From: Stutzerimonas stutzeri
GTDB lineage: Bacteria; Pseudomonadota; Gammaproteobacteria; Pseudomonadales; Pseudomonadaceae
Assembly (NCBI RefSeq): GCF_000219605.1
Contig: NC_015740.1
Location: 4,340,001 to 4,404,000, forward strand
Direction: 5' to 3'
DNA: 64,000 nt
The notes below the pieces were generated by a model. It had not been told where the DNA came from and did not search any database. It saw only the letters and a program-made list of their open reading frames with translations. A program made the position numbers and the translations under genes. This document shows, in pieces, positions 21,317 to 30,199 of this stretch. How positions within the stretch are numbered: the stretch's first letter is position 1; each line of letters starts with the position of its first letter.

Positions 21317-22537
21317 TCAGGGCCGTGCCAGCGCAGGCAGGTCGCCGCTCAAGCCCAGCGCCTGGCGGACGAACAGCGCTTTCGCCTCCGGCAGTGCCTG
21401 TACGGCCTTGAGGCCGGTGTTGCGCAACCAGCGCAGCGGCAACGGATCGGCCTGGAACAGTCGCTCGAAGCCCTCCATCGCCGCCATCATCGCCAGGTTG
21501 TGCGGCATGCGGCGGCGTTCGAAGCGACTCAGCACCCGGATATCTTCGGGCCGCTCACCACGCGCCATGGCCGCCTCGATGACCTCCGCCAGTACCGCTG
21601 CGTCCAGAAGCCCGAGGTTGACTCCCTGCCCTGCCAGTGGATGGATGGTGTGCGCGGCATCGCCGATCAGCGCGAGCCCAGGCTGCACGTAGCGCTTGGC
21701 ATGACGCTGGCGCAGTGGAATGCACAGCCGCGGATCGACCTCCTCCACCTCGCCCAGACGCTGCTCGAAGGCACGGCCCAGCGCCGCGCGGAACGCCACG
21801 TCATCCAGCGCCATCAGGCGCCTGGCTTCTAGCTCGGTAACCGACCAGACGATGGAGCACCAGTGCTGGTCGCCATCACGCTCCAGCGGCAGAAACGCCA
21901 GCGGGCCGTCGTCGGTGAAGCGTTGCCAGGCAGTCCGCTGATGCGGCTCGCTGCAGCGCACACTGGTGACGATGGCCTGATGCAGATAGTCCCATTCGCG
22001 TGTTTCACAGCCAGCCAGCCGGCGCACCGCCGAGTTGGCGCCATCGGCGGCGACCAGCAAGGGCGCGTTCAGCTGACGACCGTCGTCCAGTGTCAGTTGC
22101 CAGCCCTGCGGCGTACGTTCCAGCCGCTCGAGCCGGGCGGCGCCGAGCAACCGCTGGCCGCCACGGCGCTGCATCGTCTCCAGCAGCGCGTCCTGCACCA
22201 CCCGGTTCTCGACGATATGGCCGAGCACCTCGGCATGCACGGTCTCGGCGGAAAAATGGATCTGTCCGGTACCCGAGCCATCCCAGACATGCATGTCGGT
22301 GTACGGGCTGACGCGCCGCGCCGACATCCCCGGCCAGGCGCCGAGGCGCTCGAAGATGCGCTGGCTGGCTGCCGACAGGGCGCTGACTCGTGGCTCGAAG
22401 CCGCCTTGCGGGTCGAAATCGGCGGCCTCCAGCGGGCTCGCATCGAGCACCAGGATGTCCAGCCCGCTGCCTTCGAGTGCCAGGGCCAGCGTACTGCCGA
22501 CCATTCCGGCACCGACGATGATCAGATCGGCTTGCAT
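21317..22537 (-). CDS. ubiI: UbiH/UbiF/VisC-family FAD-dependent monooxygenase, probably UbiI
   Basis: 406 residues. The N-terminal dinucleotide fold IIVGAGMVGSTLALALEGSG, the VAADGANSAVRRLAG motif and LIGDAAHTIHPLAGQGVNLGLLD define the ubiquinone-ring hydroxylase flavoprotein family. It sits one gene away from ubiH, as PA5221 and PA5223 do in P. aeruginosa, so it most likely performs another ring hydroxylation (C5, UbiI). Members of this family are hard to tell apart by sequence, so UbiF-like activity is the alternative. Confidence 0.88.
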   Translation of the reverse strand: MQADLIIVGAGMVGSTLALALEGSGLDILVLDASPLEAADFDPQGGFEPRVSALSAASQRIFERLGAWPGMSARRVSPYTDMHVWDGSGTGQIHFSAETVHAEVLGHIVENRVVQDALLETMQRRGGQRLLGAARLERLERTPQGWQLTLDDGRQLNAPLLVAADGANSAVRRLAGCETREWDYLHQAIVTSVRCSEPHQRTAWQRFTDDGPLAFLPLERDGDQHWCSIVWSVTELEARRLMALDDVAFRAALGRAFEQRLGEVEEVDPRLCIPLRQRHAKRYVQPGLALIGDAAHTIHPLAGQGVNLGLLDAAVLAEVIEAAMARGERPEDIRVLSRFERRRMPHNLAMMAAMEGFERLFQADPLPLRWLRNTGLKAVQALPEAKALFVRQALGLSGDLPALARP

Positions 22538-23025
22538 CGGTTGTCTCCTGCCTGCCGCGCGCGCGGCTTGAGTCTTATGTAGAGGGTCTTCTGCACCCGC
22601 GCCACCAGCGTACCGTCGCCATCACGCACTTCGACGTGCATCCGCGGCAGGTACTTGCTGCCATCGGCGGTGCGCATGCGAATCTCGTCGAGCAGTTGCT
22701 GGCTGATGCTGAAATCGGCGTAGACCGCGCCCCGCCCGGGGCTGACGAATTCGATGTTGGCCGCCTTGTCCCAGACGATGTAGTCCGGCCCGAGGTTCTC
22801 CATGAGCATCAGCACGAAGAACGGATCGACCATGGAATACAGCGATCCGCCGAACTGCGTGCCCACGTAGTTGCGGTTGTACCAGCGCAGCACCATCTTG
22901 ACCCGAACCAGGCGCAGGTCGGCGCTGATATGTCGCACCCGCACCCCGGCGCCGAGATACGGCGGGTAGAAGTTCAAGGCCCAGCGCAGAAATCGCGCCT
23001 TGCGCGCCAGCCTGGCCCCATCCAT
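22522..23025 (-). CDS. DUF4442 hotdog-fold thioesterase-like protein
   Basis: 167 residues from the ATG at 23025; a GTG at 23061 inside the end of ubiH is an alternative start giving 179 residues, and neither has a clear ribosome site. The segments LRWALNFYPPYLGAGVRV, YNRNYVGTQFGGSLYSMVDPFFVLMLMENLG and the terminal LYIRLKPR fit the DUF4442 hotdog family, related to acyl-CoA thioesterases (PaaI-like). It overlaps the start of ubiI by 16 bp and adjoins ubiH. The role in this ubiquinone cluster is unknown. Confidence 0.82.
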   Translation of the reverse strand: MDGARLARKARFLRWALNFYPPYLGAGVRVRHISADLRLVRVKMVLRWYNRNYVGTQFGGSLYSMVDPFFVLMLMENLGPDYIVWDKAANIEFVSPGRGAVYADFSISQQLLDEIRMRTADGSKYLPRMHVEVRDGDGTLVARVQKTLYIRLKPRARQAGDNRCKPI

Positions 23026-23050
23026 GCGGGAGCCCGCGGGTACGGCGCGG

Positions 23051-24229
23051 TCAGCCGGCACGTGTGCCGAGGCCCATGGCCTGGCGCGCGAACCAGCGTT
23101 TGGCCACGGGAGCCAGGTCCAGGCCGAGCAAGCCGAGGTTACGTCCGGTGGCGACCAGCCGTCCGGAATCGCCGAACAGGCGGGTAACCTGGTCGGAGAA
23201 ACCCACGGTCAGGCGCTGATCGAAACGTTGCCGGCGGGCGTACTCCTGCAGCAGCGCCAGATCGCCCAGCGGCGCTTCGCTGCGCAGCAACGCGGCACTC
23301 AGCGCATCCACGTCCCGTAGCGAGAGGTTGTAACCCTGCCCGGCGATCGGATGCAGGCTGTGGGCGGCATTGCCCAGCACCACCAGCCCCGAGCGTACCT
23401 GTTCCTCGGCCTCGATCAGCGTCAGCGGGTACAGATGACGGGCGCCGACCTGCTGCAGCGCGCCCAACCGATAGCCGAAGGCGTCCTGCAGTTCGGCAAG
23501 AAACACCGATTCGTGGGCCTGGGCCAGGCGCGTGGCATCGGCCGGCGAGCGGGTCCATACCAGGGCGCAGCGATGGTCCTGCAGCGGCAGCAGCGCCATC
23601 GGGCCGTCTTCGGTGAAGCGCTCGAAAGCCAGCCCGCCATGGGGCTTGCCCGGGGTGATGTTGGCGATCAGCGCGGTCTGCCCGTAGGGCCTGCGCGCGA
23701 CCTGGATGCCGAGTTGCTCGCGCAGGCTGGAGCGGCCGCCGTCGGCCAGCACCGTCAGCGCGCACTCCAGCCGCTGGCCATCGGTGAAGCTTAGGCGATA
23801 ACCGGCGGTGCCGGGCTCCAGCCGCTCGACTTCGGCCGGGCAATGGCGCACCACCACCTCGTCATCCAGCGCCTGCCACAGGCAATGTCCGATCCAGGCG
23901 TTCTCTACCACATAGCCCAGCGCCTCGACCGCCTCGTTCCGCGCATCCAGCCGGGCGGCACCGAAGCGGCCGCGTTCGGAAACGTGGATGCGCAGAATCG
24001 GCTCGGCACGCTCGGCGATCCGGCCCCACAGGCCCAGACGCTGATAGATCAGCCGGGTGCCGTAGGACAGCGCCGTGGAGCGCGCATCGTAGCTCGGCTG
24101 GTACTCGTGCCCCGGCTCGAACGGCTCGATCAGGTGGATGCGCCAGCCACGCTCACGGGCGCCCTCCTGCAAGGCCAGCGCAAGGCTCGCGCCGACCAGT
24201 CCGCCCCCGATGATCGCCAGGCTCTGCAT
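23051..24229 (-). CDS. ubiH: 2-octaprenyl-6-methoxyphenol hydroxylase UbiH
   Basis: 392 residues from the ATG at 24229, which overlaps the pepP stop (TGATG). Flavin motifs: IIGGGLVGASLALALQ at the N-terminus, VLADGGRSSLREQLG and VLGNAAHSLHPIAGQGYNLSLRDVDAL. It hydroxylates the ubiquinone precursor ring in the aerobic pathway. The pepP-ubiH-visC order is the conserved enterobacterial and pseudomonad arrangement. One oddity: the usual GDAAH motif reads GNAAH here, a variant also seen in other UbiH proteins. Confidence 0.93.
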   Translation of the reverse strand: MQSLAIIGGGLVGASLALALQEGARERGWRIHLIEPFEPGHEYQPSYDARSTALSYGTRLIYQRLGLWGRIAERAEPILRIHVSERGRFGAARLDARNEAVEALGYVVENAWIGHCLWQALDDEVVVRHCPAEVERLEPGTAGYRLSFTDGQRLECALTVLADGGRSSLREQLGIQVARRPYGQTALIANITPGKPHGGLAFERFTEDGPMALLPLQDHRCALVWTRSPADATRLAQAHESVFLAELQDAFGYRLGALQQVGARHLYPLTLIEAEEQVRSGLVVLGNAAHSLHPIAGQGYNLSLRDVDALSAALLRSEAPLGDLALLQEYARRQRFDQRLTVGFSDQVTRLFGDSGRLVATGRNLGLLGLDLAPVAKRWFARQAMGLGTRAG

Positions 24230-25563
24230 CAGGCGGCCTGTTCTCGTGCGGCGGCCATCAGTGCCTCGATCTCGGCCACGCTCTTCGGCACGCCACCGGT
24301 GAGGATCTCGCAGCCGTTCTTGGTCACCACCACGTCGTCCTCGATGCGTACGCCGATGCCGCGCCATTTCTTGGCGACGTTCTGGTTGTCCGCGGCGATA
24401 TAGATGCCAGGCTCCACGGTCATCGCCATGCCCGGCTCGAGCACGCGCCACTCGCCACCGATCTTGTAATCGCCGACGTCGTGCACGTCCATGCCCAGCC
24501 AGTGGCCGGCGCGATGCATATAGAAAGGTTTGTAGGCCTCGCTGGCGATCAGCTGGTCGACCTCACCCTGCAGCAGACCCAGCTCCACCAGGCCGGCGGT
24601 GATCACCCGCACCGTGGCCTCGTGCGCCTCGTTCCAGTGCTTGCCGGGTGCGATGTGCTTGAAGGCTTCTTCGTTGGCCTTGAGCACCAGCTCGTAGATG
24701 GCCTTCTGCTCGGGCGAGAACCTGCCGCTGACCGGGAAGGTGCGGGTGATATCGCTGGCGTAGCAGTCGATCTCGCAACCGGCGTCGATCAGCACCAGAT
24801 CGCCATCCTTGAGCGGCGCATCGTTCTCCCGGTAATGCAGGATGCAGGCGTTCCTGCCGGCGGCGACGATGCTGCCGTAGGCCGGCATCTTCGCGCCACC
24901 CTTGCGGAACTCGTAGTCCAGTTCGGCTTCCAGGTGGTATTCGAACAGGCCGGCGCGGCTGGCCTGCATGGCCCGGATGTGCGCACGGGCGGAAATCTCC
25001 GCGGCGTGCTTCATCACTTTCACCTCGCTGCTCGACTTGTACAGACGCATGTCGTGCAGCAGGTGATCGAGGGCGACGAACTCGCTGGGCGGCTGCGCAC
25101 CCTGGCGCGCCTTGGCGCGGATGGTCTTGATCCACTCCATCAGCCGGTGATCGAAGGCTTCATTGGTGCCGATGGCGTAGTAGACCCGATCGCGGCCCTC
25201 GATCAGGCCGGGCAGGATGTCGTCGATATCGCCGATGGGAAAGGCATCGTCGGCACCGTATTCAGCGATGGCACCGTCCTGCCCGGCACGCAGGCCGTCC
25301 CAGAGCTCGCGCTCGGGATCGCGCTCGCGGCAGAACAGCACGTACTCACCATGCTCGCGGCCCGGAATCAGGGCAATCACCGCTTCCGGCTCGGGGAAGC
25401 CGGAGAGGTACTGGAAGTCGCTGTCCTGGCGGTAGACATGCTCGACATCGCGGTTGCGGATGTACATCGGCGCCGCCGGCAGGATGGCGATGCTGTTGGG
25501 TTCCATCTGCTCCATCAGCGCCTTGCGTCGACGGGCGTATTCCGATCTGGGGATGCGAGTCAT
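24229..25563 (-). CDS. pepP: Xaa-Pro aminopeptidase
   Basis: 444 residues, full length for PepP. An N-terminal AMP_N domain (about 5-135) precedes the pita-bread metallopeptidase domain. Dimetal ligands appear in order: the Asp pair in LIDAGCEIDCYASDITRTFP, the His in MHRAGHWLGMDVHDVG, the Glu in AMTVEPGIYI and the Glu in IGVRIEDDVVV. It removes an N-terminal residue preceding proline in the cytosol. It lies 16 bp after the UPF0149 gene and is coupled to ubiH. Confidence 0.96.
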   Translation of the reverse strand: MTRIPRSEYARRRKALMEQMEPNSIAILPAAPMYIRNRDVEHVYRQDSDFQYLSGFPEPEAVIALIPGREHGEYVLFCRERDPERELWDGLRAGQDGAIAEYGADDAFPIGDIDDILPGLIEGRDRVYYAIGTNEAFDHRLMEWIKTIRAKARQGAQPPSEFVALDHLLHDMRLYKSSSEVKVMKHAAEISARAHIRAMQASRAGLFEYHLEAELDYEFRKGGAKMPAYGSIVAAGRNACILHYRENDAPLKDGDLVLIDAGCEIDCYASDITRTFPVSGRFSPEQKAIYELVLKANEEAFKHIAPGKHWNEAHEATVRVITAGLVELGLLQGEVDQLIASEAYKPFYMHRAGHWLGMDVHDVGDYKIGGEWRVLEPGMAMTVEPGIYIAADNQNVAKKWRGIGVRIEDDVVVTKNGCEILTGGVPKSVAEIEALMAAAREQAA

Positions 25564-25579
25564 GGGCGCAACGGTGTCC

Positions 25580-26134
25580 TCAATGCAGGGAAGGTTTCGC
25601 GGCAGCGGGCAGCGGCTTGGCGCATTCGGTAAACAGCAGCAGCGGCGCTACGCGCAGATATTCCATCACTTCCATATAGTCGGTCTCGCCGTCCTCGGAC
25701 TCTTCCAGCGAGTCCTGGATCTGCGCGATGGCCGAGAGATCCTGCAGCACTTCCATGGCTTCGCTGCTCAGCGCACGGTCACCGGCGGTCAGGCCGAAGC
25801 CGGCAAGGAAGCCCTGGCACCACTGACCGAGGGCCACGGCGCGTTCGGCCAGTGGCGCATCGTCGCTGGGCAGCAGCAACACGATGGCGATGTCGTCACC
25901 GGCGAGCTCGCCCTTGACCATTTCCTGCAGGCCGATAAGCGCCTGACGCACGTTGTCCTGCGGCGCTTCGCCAAGCAGGTCCGAGGCATCGGTCAGCCAG
26001 GGTTCGACGTCGAAACCGGCACCGGCGCAACTGCGCCCGAGCAACAGGCCGTGCAGCTCGGCCGGCGATACGCTTTGTGGACTGCCTGCCAGAAGCGTGG
26101 CGAAAGCAGCATAAGGGGAGTTCTGAATGGACAT
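25580..26134 (-). CDS. UPF0149 (YgfB/YecA-like) family protein
   Basis: 184 residues from the ATG at 26134 ([38 protein letters not shown]). The conserved AELHGLL, the FLAGFGL segment and the acidic tail region [25 protein letters not shown] are typical of the YgfB family. It is a small cytoplasmic helical protein without known catalysis; in P. aeruginosa the homologue has been tied to control of beta-lactamase through AlpA. It is first in the pepP-ubiH transcript and divergent from the zapA genes. Confidence 0.9.
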   Translation of the reverse strand: MSIQNSPYAAFATLLAGSPQSVSPAELHGLLLGRSCAGAGFDVEPWLTDASDLLGEAPQDNVRQALIGLQEMVKGELAGDDIAIVLLLPSDDAPLAERAVALGQWCQGFLAGFGLTAGDRALSSEAMEVLQDLSAIAQIQDSLEESEDGETDYMEVMEYLRVAPLLLFTECAKPLPAAAKPSLH

Positions 26135-26264
26135 GGCGGCTAGGCGCACGGTGGCGCAATGACTAGAATGAAGGCTTCGTATCCTAGCACCGGCGGCCGC
26201 GGCAAGACCATCGAAGCCCCCGGGCATCGCCTCCGTCTTCAGCCGAGCCCCCAACAGGAATCCC

Positions 26265-26474
26265 ATGGAAGACGCCGATCTGAAAGCGCTGACCGCCAAG
26301 CTGGAGCAGCTGATTCAGCGCATCGAACAACTCAAGGCGCAGAACCACCTGCTGCTGGCCAACGAGCGGGCCTGGCGCGAAGAGCGCGCTCATCTGATCG
26401 AAAAGAACGAAATGGCCCGGTTGAAGGTCGAATCAATGATTTCGCGCCTGAAAGCCCTGGAGCAGGACTCATGA
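26265..26474 (+). CDS. TIGR02449-family coiled-coil protein (ZapB-like)
   Basis: 69 residues, almost entirely one amphipathic helix: [21 protein letters not shown] then heptads to the end. This small family always accompanies zapA in pseudomonads and resembles the division protein ZapB in length and coiled-coil form. It overlaps zapA by 4 bp (ATGA), so the two are coupled. A role in division-ring bundling is inferred from context. Confidence 0.85.
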   Translation: MEDADLKALTAKLEQLIQRIEQLKAQNHLLLANERAWREERAHLIEKNEMARLKVESMISRLKALEQDS

Positions 26475-26785
26475 CCCAGCCGAACACCGTTACCGTGCAC
26501 ATCATGGACAAGGAATACTGCATTGCCTGTCCGCCGGAAGAACGCAGCAACCTGGAAGGCGCGGCCCGCTACCTGGATCGCAAGATGCGCGAGATCCGCA
26601 GCAGCGGCAAAGTCATTGGCGCCGATCGCGTGGCCGTCATGGCCGCGCTGAACATCACCCATGAGCTGTTGCACAAGCATGACCGCCTGGATGCCGAGGC
26701 CAGCAGCGCACGCGAGCACGTACGCATGCTGCTGGAGCGCGTGGACAGCGCCCTGGCCACCGACCCCAACCCATCCGGCAACTGA
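26471..26785 (+). CDS. zapA: Cell division protein ZapA
   Basis: 104 residues. The N-terminal NTVTVHIMDKEYCIACPPEERSNLEGAARYLDRKM and VIGADRVAVMAALNITHELL segments are diagnostic for ZapA, followed by a C-terminal coiled coil. It cross-links FtsZ filaments at midcell. The start ATG overlaps the stop of the preceding coiled-coil gene. The 6S RNA gene follows within 150 bp, the classical zapA-ssrS linkage. Confidence 0.95.
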   Translation: MTQPNTVTVHIMDKEYCIACPPEERSNLEGAARYLDRKMREIRSSGKVIGADRVAVMAALNITHELLHKHDRLDAEASSAREHVRMLLERVDSALATDPNPSGN

Positions 26786-26911
26786 TTGGCGGTGTCGCCG
26801 ACCGAGTGGCGCCCTGTGCAGTGGCAGGGCTCGCGCGACGCTCGTTCCGCCTGTCGCCGGCCCGGCGCCAGGGTTCCCGATGAACCGGGACCAGAGGCCG
26901 GATTGTTGAGG

Positions 26912-26917
26912 TATACT
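26912..26917 (+). promoter_or_regulatory. -10 element of the 6S RNA promoter
   Basis: TATACT placed 7 bases before the inferred 6S 5' end. No good -35 is seen, so the promoter may depend on upstream context. Confidence 0.5.
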
Positions 26918-26923
26918 GCGGCC

Positions 26924-27104
26924 AACTCCCTGGCATGTTCGCCAGTCGGCGATGACCCTCTCCCGATAAGCAACACCATGGAGGCTACACGTGGTACCGG
27001 TGTGCATGTCCGCCTGACGGAAAGCCTTAAGGTACTCTGTAGTCGCCACCTTGAACTCTCGGGTTCAAGGGCCTACGCTGGCAGCGGCATGCTGGGGAGC
27101 CACT
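26924..27104 (+). ncRNA. ssrS: 6S RNA
   Basis: About 180 nt. The ends pair as expected for 6S: CTCCCTGGCATG at the 5' end with CATGCTGGGGAG at the 3' end. The closing-stem region contains CTTGAAC...GGGTTCAAGGGCCTACG, the conserved 3' motif of gammaproteobacterial 6S RNA, and GAAAGCCTTAAGGTACT precedes it. It mimics an open promoter and sequesters sigma-70 RNA polymerase in stationary phase. Location between zapA and the 5-formyl-THF cyclo-ligase gene is the conserved one. The exact ends are inferred from the closing stem. Confidence 0.92.
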
Positions 27105-27108
27105 TCCG

Positions 27109-27714
27109 ATGATCGTAGCCGAAGGCCTCTCGCGCCCGGCGCTGCGTCGCAAGCTGCGCCAGACCCGGCGCCAACTCTCTCCCGCCCAGCAACGCCACGC
27201 CGCCCGCCGCCTCTACCGGCAACTCAGCCATCACCCGCTCTTTCGTCGCGCCCGGCATATCGCCCTGTATCTGCCCAACGACGGCGAGATCGATCCACGC
27301 CTGCTGCTGCGCGCCGCGCAACGCCGGGGCAAGGCGACCTATCTGCCGGTACTCAACCCATGGCCGCGCACGCGCATGGTGTTCCAGCGCATCGAGCCCG
27401 GCGAGCGGCTGCGGCGCAACCGCTTCGGCATCTTCGAACCCGTGATTCGAACCGCTCGACAGCGTCGCGTCTGGGCGCTGGACCTGCTGTTGATGCCATT
27501 GGTGGGTTTCGATGGGAATGGCGGGCGGCTGGGCATGGGCGGCGGGTTCTATGATCGCAGCCTGGCGTACCGCGCCAGGCGCAAAAAAAGTCACAAACCG
27601 ACGCTTCTGGGCCTGGCCCATGAATGCCAGCGGGTCGATCGACTGCCGCTGGAGACCTGGGATGTACCCCTGCTGGGTACGGTGACGGACCGGGGCTGGT
27701 ACGTCGAGCGCTGA
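27109..27714 (+). CDS. 5-formyltetrahydrofolate cyclo-ligase
   Basis: 201 residues. Family motifs: the N-terminal RRKLRQTRRQLSPAQQ, the substrate-site region YLPNDGEIDPRLLL and the Gly-rich nucleotide region RLGMGGGFYDRSLA. It converts 5-formyl-THF to 5,10-methenyl-THF using ATP. The ribosome site GGGGAG overlaps the last bases of 6S RNA, so the two probably share a transcript that is processed, as in E. coli ssrS-ygfA. Confidence 0.93.
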   Translation: MIVAEGLSRPALRRKLRQTRRQLSPAQQRHAARRLYRQLSHHPLFRRARHIALYLPNDGEIDPRLLLRAAQRRGKATYLPVLNPWPRTRMVFQRIEPGERLRRNRFGIFEPVIRTARQRRVWALDLLLMPLVGFDGNGGRLGMGGGFYDRSLAYRARRKKSHKPTLLGLAHECQRVDRLPLETWDVPLLGTVTDRGWYVER

Positions 27715-27739
27715 AACGCCGCGTCCATGCGGCACTCGA

Positions 27740-27892
27740 TCAGCGTTGCTGGGTCTGCTGCACCTGGATCACCGGGGCCATGCCCGCGGCGCCGTCGTTG
27801 CGCTCCCACAGGCTCTGCGTATAGCCGGTGGTGACTACGCCCAGGCCGAAGATGAAGACCAGAATCCAGAGAATATCGGGCTTGCGTTTCAT
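27740..27892 (-). CDS. Small single-helix membrane protein of unknown function
   Basis: 50 residues: basic start MKRKPDILWILVFIFGLGVV (one membrane helix), then TTGYTQSLWERNDGAAGM and a Gln-rich end. It ends 25 bp from the convergent cyclo-ligase gene. I do not know a named family, but pseudomonads often carry a short ORF at this position. The coding pattern and lack of internal stops support a real gene. Confidence 0.55.
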   Translation of the reverse strand: MKRKPDILWILVFIFGLGVVTTGYTQSLWERNDGAAGMAPVIQVQQTQQR

Positions 27893-28089
27893 GTGTGTTC
27901 GCCTCCCCCTACCAGGCGAAATGCTTGCGTCGAGTCGATGTGATTTATCGTTCTAGGACTCGATAGGCCACCTTACAGCCGCGGCATTTTCCGTGAAGCC
28001 TCGGCACGGCGCAAATCCGTATTGCAGCCGATTGTCGGAGATTTTGCCATCATGGTCTTATCGAACCGAACGAACGGAGAGCAAGGTTC

Positions 28090-28539
28090 ATGCCTTACTG
28101 GTTAATGAAGTCCGAACCCGATGAGTTTTCCATCCAGGACCTGAAAAAACTGGGCCACGGCCGCTGGGATGGCGTACGCAACTATCAGGCGCGTAACTTC
28201 CTGCGCCAGATGCAGGAGGGGGATCATTTCTTCTTCTATCACTCCAGCTGCGCCGAGCCGGGCATCGCCGGAGTCGGCCGGGTCATCCGCAGCGCCTACC
28301 CCGACCCTACCACCCTGGACCCCGAAAGCCCCTATCACGATGGCAAGGCCAGCAGCGAAGCCAACCCCTGGAGTGCCGTGGACGTCGAATTTGTCGAAGC
28401 CTTCTCGACTCCCCTCGCGCTGGCTCGGCTCAAAGCTAACCCGGCGCTGCGGGAACTGGCACTGGTGAAAAAAGGCAGCCGCCTCTCGGTCATGCCGGTA
28501 AGCGACACCGAGTGGCAAGCGATCCTGGCGATGCGCTGA
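28090..28539 (+). CDS. EVE domain-containing protein
   Basis: 149 residues. It opens MPYWLMKSEPDEFSIQDL and contains WDGVRNYQARNFLRQM and DHFFFYHSSCAEPGIAGVGRV, the hallmarks of EVE/THYN1 proteins. The fold is PUA-like and binds modified bases in DNA or RNA; in bacteria some act in modified-DNA restriction, but stand-alone housekeeping copies like this have no defined role. A ribosome site (GGAGAGCAAGG) precedes the ATG. It is convergent with the FliL-like gene, 1 bp between stops. Confidence 0.92.
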   Translation: MPYWLMKSEPDEFSIQDLKKLGHGRWDGVRNYQARNFLRQMQEGDHFFFYHSSCAEPGIAGVGRVIRSAYPDPTTLDPESPYHDGKASSEANPWSAVDVEFVEAFSTPLALARLKANPALRELALVKKGSRLSVMPVSDTEWQAILAMR

Positions 28540-28540
28540 G

Positions 28541-28948
28541 CTACTGGATGATCAGGTTGTTGAACAGCAGATCGTCGACCAGAGGCTTGCCCTCTTCCTG
28601 CTCGAGCACTTCGCGCACCTGTTTCAATGCTTCCTGACGCAAGAGCTCCTTGGCCTCGACACTGCCCAGCGTCTCGTCGGTCTGCTCGGAGAACAGCATC
28701 ACCAGCTGATGGCGGATCAGCGGCTCGTGGTGCTTGACCCGATCCTCCACCTCCTTGCTGGAAATGCGCAGCGCCACGTCGGCCTTGAAGTACTTGAGTC
28801 GCTCGCCGGAGGCATAGTTGCCTACCATCGCCGGCGTCAGCGCGTAATAGAGGGTCTGTGGAGCAGCGGACTCATCGGCCGACTCATTGGCTTGAGCGGC
28901 TCCGGCAACTGCCAGGCAGAAAAACATCGAAAAAAGTAGGTATCTCAC
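28541..28948 (-). CDS. Orphan FliL-like exported protein
   Basis: 135 residues from a GTG at 28948 with GGAG about 10 bases upstream, which gives a signal peptide or anchor (VRYLLFSMFFCLAVAGAAQA). The longer reading to 29074 has no signal. The body (YYALTPAMVGNYASGERLKYFKADVALR, then EPLIRHQLVMLFSEQTDETLGSVEAKELLRQEAL) matches the periplasmic part of FliL, the flagellar basal-body protein. No flagellar genes are nearby, so this is a FliL paralogue with another or unknown role. Confidence 0.8.
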   Translation of the reverse strand: MRYLLFSMFFCLAVAGAAQANESADESAAPQTLYYALTPAMVGNYASGERLKYFKADVALRISSKEVEDRVKHHEPLIRHQLVMLFSEQTDETLGSVEAKELLRQEALKQVREVLEQEEGKPLVDDLLFNNLIIQ

Positions 28949-29160
28949 GCGCTGCGGCTCCAGAGAGGAAACCCTCCCAGCATAACCAGTCACAGCACAA
29001 CGCCCAAGCCGTTGCACTACCGCCTGCCACTTATACGCCGCCATTACAGCGAGCGATGCTGATTGCCTCGCCACGTAGCGCTCCTAGACTGAAAGCCCTG
29101 AGCAGTCGAGCCATCCCATGTCGGGCGGCAAGCGTCCGACCAGTCGAACAAGGAAAAGCG

Positions 29161-30141
29161 ATGAAAGCCGTCCTGTGCAAAAGCTTCGGCCCGCCCGAAA
29201 GCCTGGTTGTCGAAGATGCCCCCTCCCCTCAGATCAAACCGAGCGAGATCCTGCTCGACGTGCATGCTGCCGGGGTCAATTTCCCGGACACGTTGATGAT
29301 CGAGGGCAAATACCAGTTCAAGCCGCCGTTTCCGTTTTCGCCCGGCGGCGAGGCGGCCGGCGTGGTCGCTGCGGTCGGCGAAAAGGTCAGTCACCTGAAG
29401 GTGGGCGACCGGGTCATGGCGCTGACCGGCTGGGGCAGCTTCGCCGAGCAGGTGGCAGTGGCCGGCAGCAATGCGCTGCCGATTCCGCCGAGCATGGACT
29501 TCGCCACCGCTGCTGCCTTCAGCATGACCTACGGCACCTCGATGCACGCACTGAAGCAGCGCGCCAACCTGCAGCCCGGTGAAACCCTGCTGGTACTGGG
29601 CGCCTCCGGTGGTGTCGGCCTGGCTGCAGTGGAGATCGGCAAGGCCATGGGCGCCCAGGTGATTGCCGCGGCCTCCAGCGCCGAGAAGCTGGAGGTGGCG
29701 AAGAATGCCGGCGCCGACGAGCTGATCAACTACAGCGAAGTGAGCCTGAAGGAGCGGCTGAAGGAACTTACCGGCGGCCAGGGCGTGGATGTGATCTACG
29801 ACCCGGTGGGCGGCAAGCTGTTCGAGGAAGCCTTCCGCAGCATCGCCTGGAACGGCCGCATGCTGGTGGTCGGCTTTGCCGCCGGCGGCGATATCCCGGC
29901 ACTACCGGCCAACCTGCCGCTGCTCAAGGGTGCGGCACTGATCGGCGTGTTCTGGGGCGCCTTCGCCCAACGCCAGCCGCAGGACAACGCTGCGAATTTC
30001 CGCCAGCTGTTCGCCTGGCACGCCGAAGGCAAGCTCAAGCCGCTGGTGTCGCAACGCTTCACGCTGGAGGAAGCCGGCCAGGCCATCGCCACGCTGGGTC
30101 AGCGCAAGGCAGTGGGCAAGCTGGTGGTGCAGGTGCGCTAA
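29161..30141 (+). CDS. NADPH:quinone oxidoreductase family protein (zinc-independent MDR)
   Basis: 326 residues from the ATG at 29161 (AGGAAAAGCG upstream). The N-terminal GroES-like domain starts MKAVLCKSFGPPESLVVEDAP; the Rossmann motif is LLVLGASGGVGLAAVEIGKAMG, and VDVIYDPVGGKLFEEAFRSIAWNG is typical of the Qor/ZTA1 group. Structural and catalytic zinc cysteines are absent. It likely reduces quinones or enoyl/unsaturated carbonyl substrates with NADPH. Confidence 0.9.
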   Translation: MKAVLCKSFGPPESLVVEDAPSPQIKPSEILLDVHAAGVNFPDTLMIEGKYQFKPPFPFSPGGEAAGVVAAVGEKVSHLKVGDRVMALTGWGSFAEQVAVAGSNALPIPPSMDFATAAAFSMTYGTSMHALKQRANLQPGETLLVLGASGGVGLAAVEIGKAMGAQVIAAASSAEKLEVAKNAGADELINYSEVSLKERLKELTGGQGVDVIYDPVGGKLFEEAFRSIAWNGRMLVVGFAAGGDIPALPANLPLLKGAALIGVFWGAFAQRQPQDNAANFRQLFAWHAEGKLKPLVSQRFTLEEAGQAIATLGQRKAVGKLVVQVR

Positions 30142-30159
30142 GAACGCACCTAGGGGGGC

Positions 30160-30186
30160 TGCAGGAAGCGTCAGACGCTTCCTGCA
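30160..30186 (+). terminator. Bidirectional hairpin between qor-like gene and secB
   Basis: Perfect 12-bp inverted repeat (TGCAGGAAGCGT and ACGCTTCCTGCA, 3-nt loop) between two convergent genes. It starts 18 bases after the oxidoreductase stop and ends 13 bases before the secB stop. No T-run, but the stem is very stable. Confidence 0.65.
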
Positions 30187-30199
30187 CGATCCGATCGGA

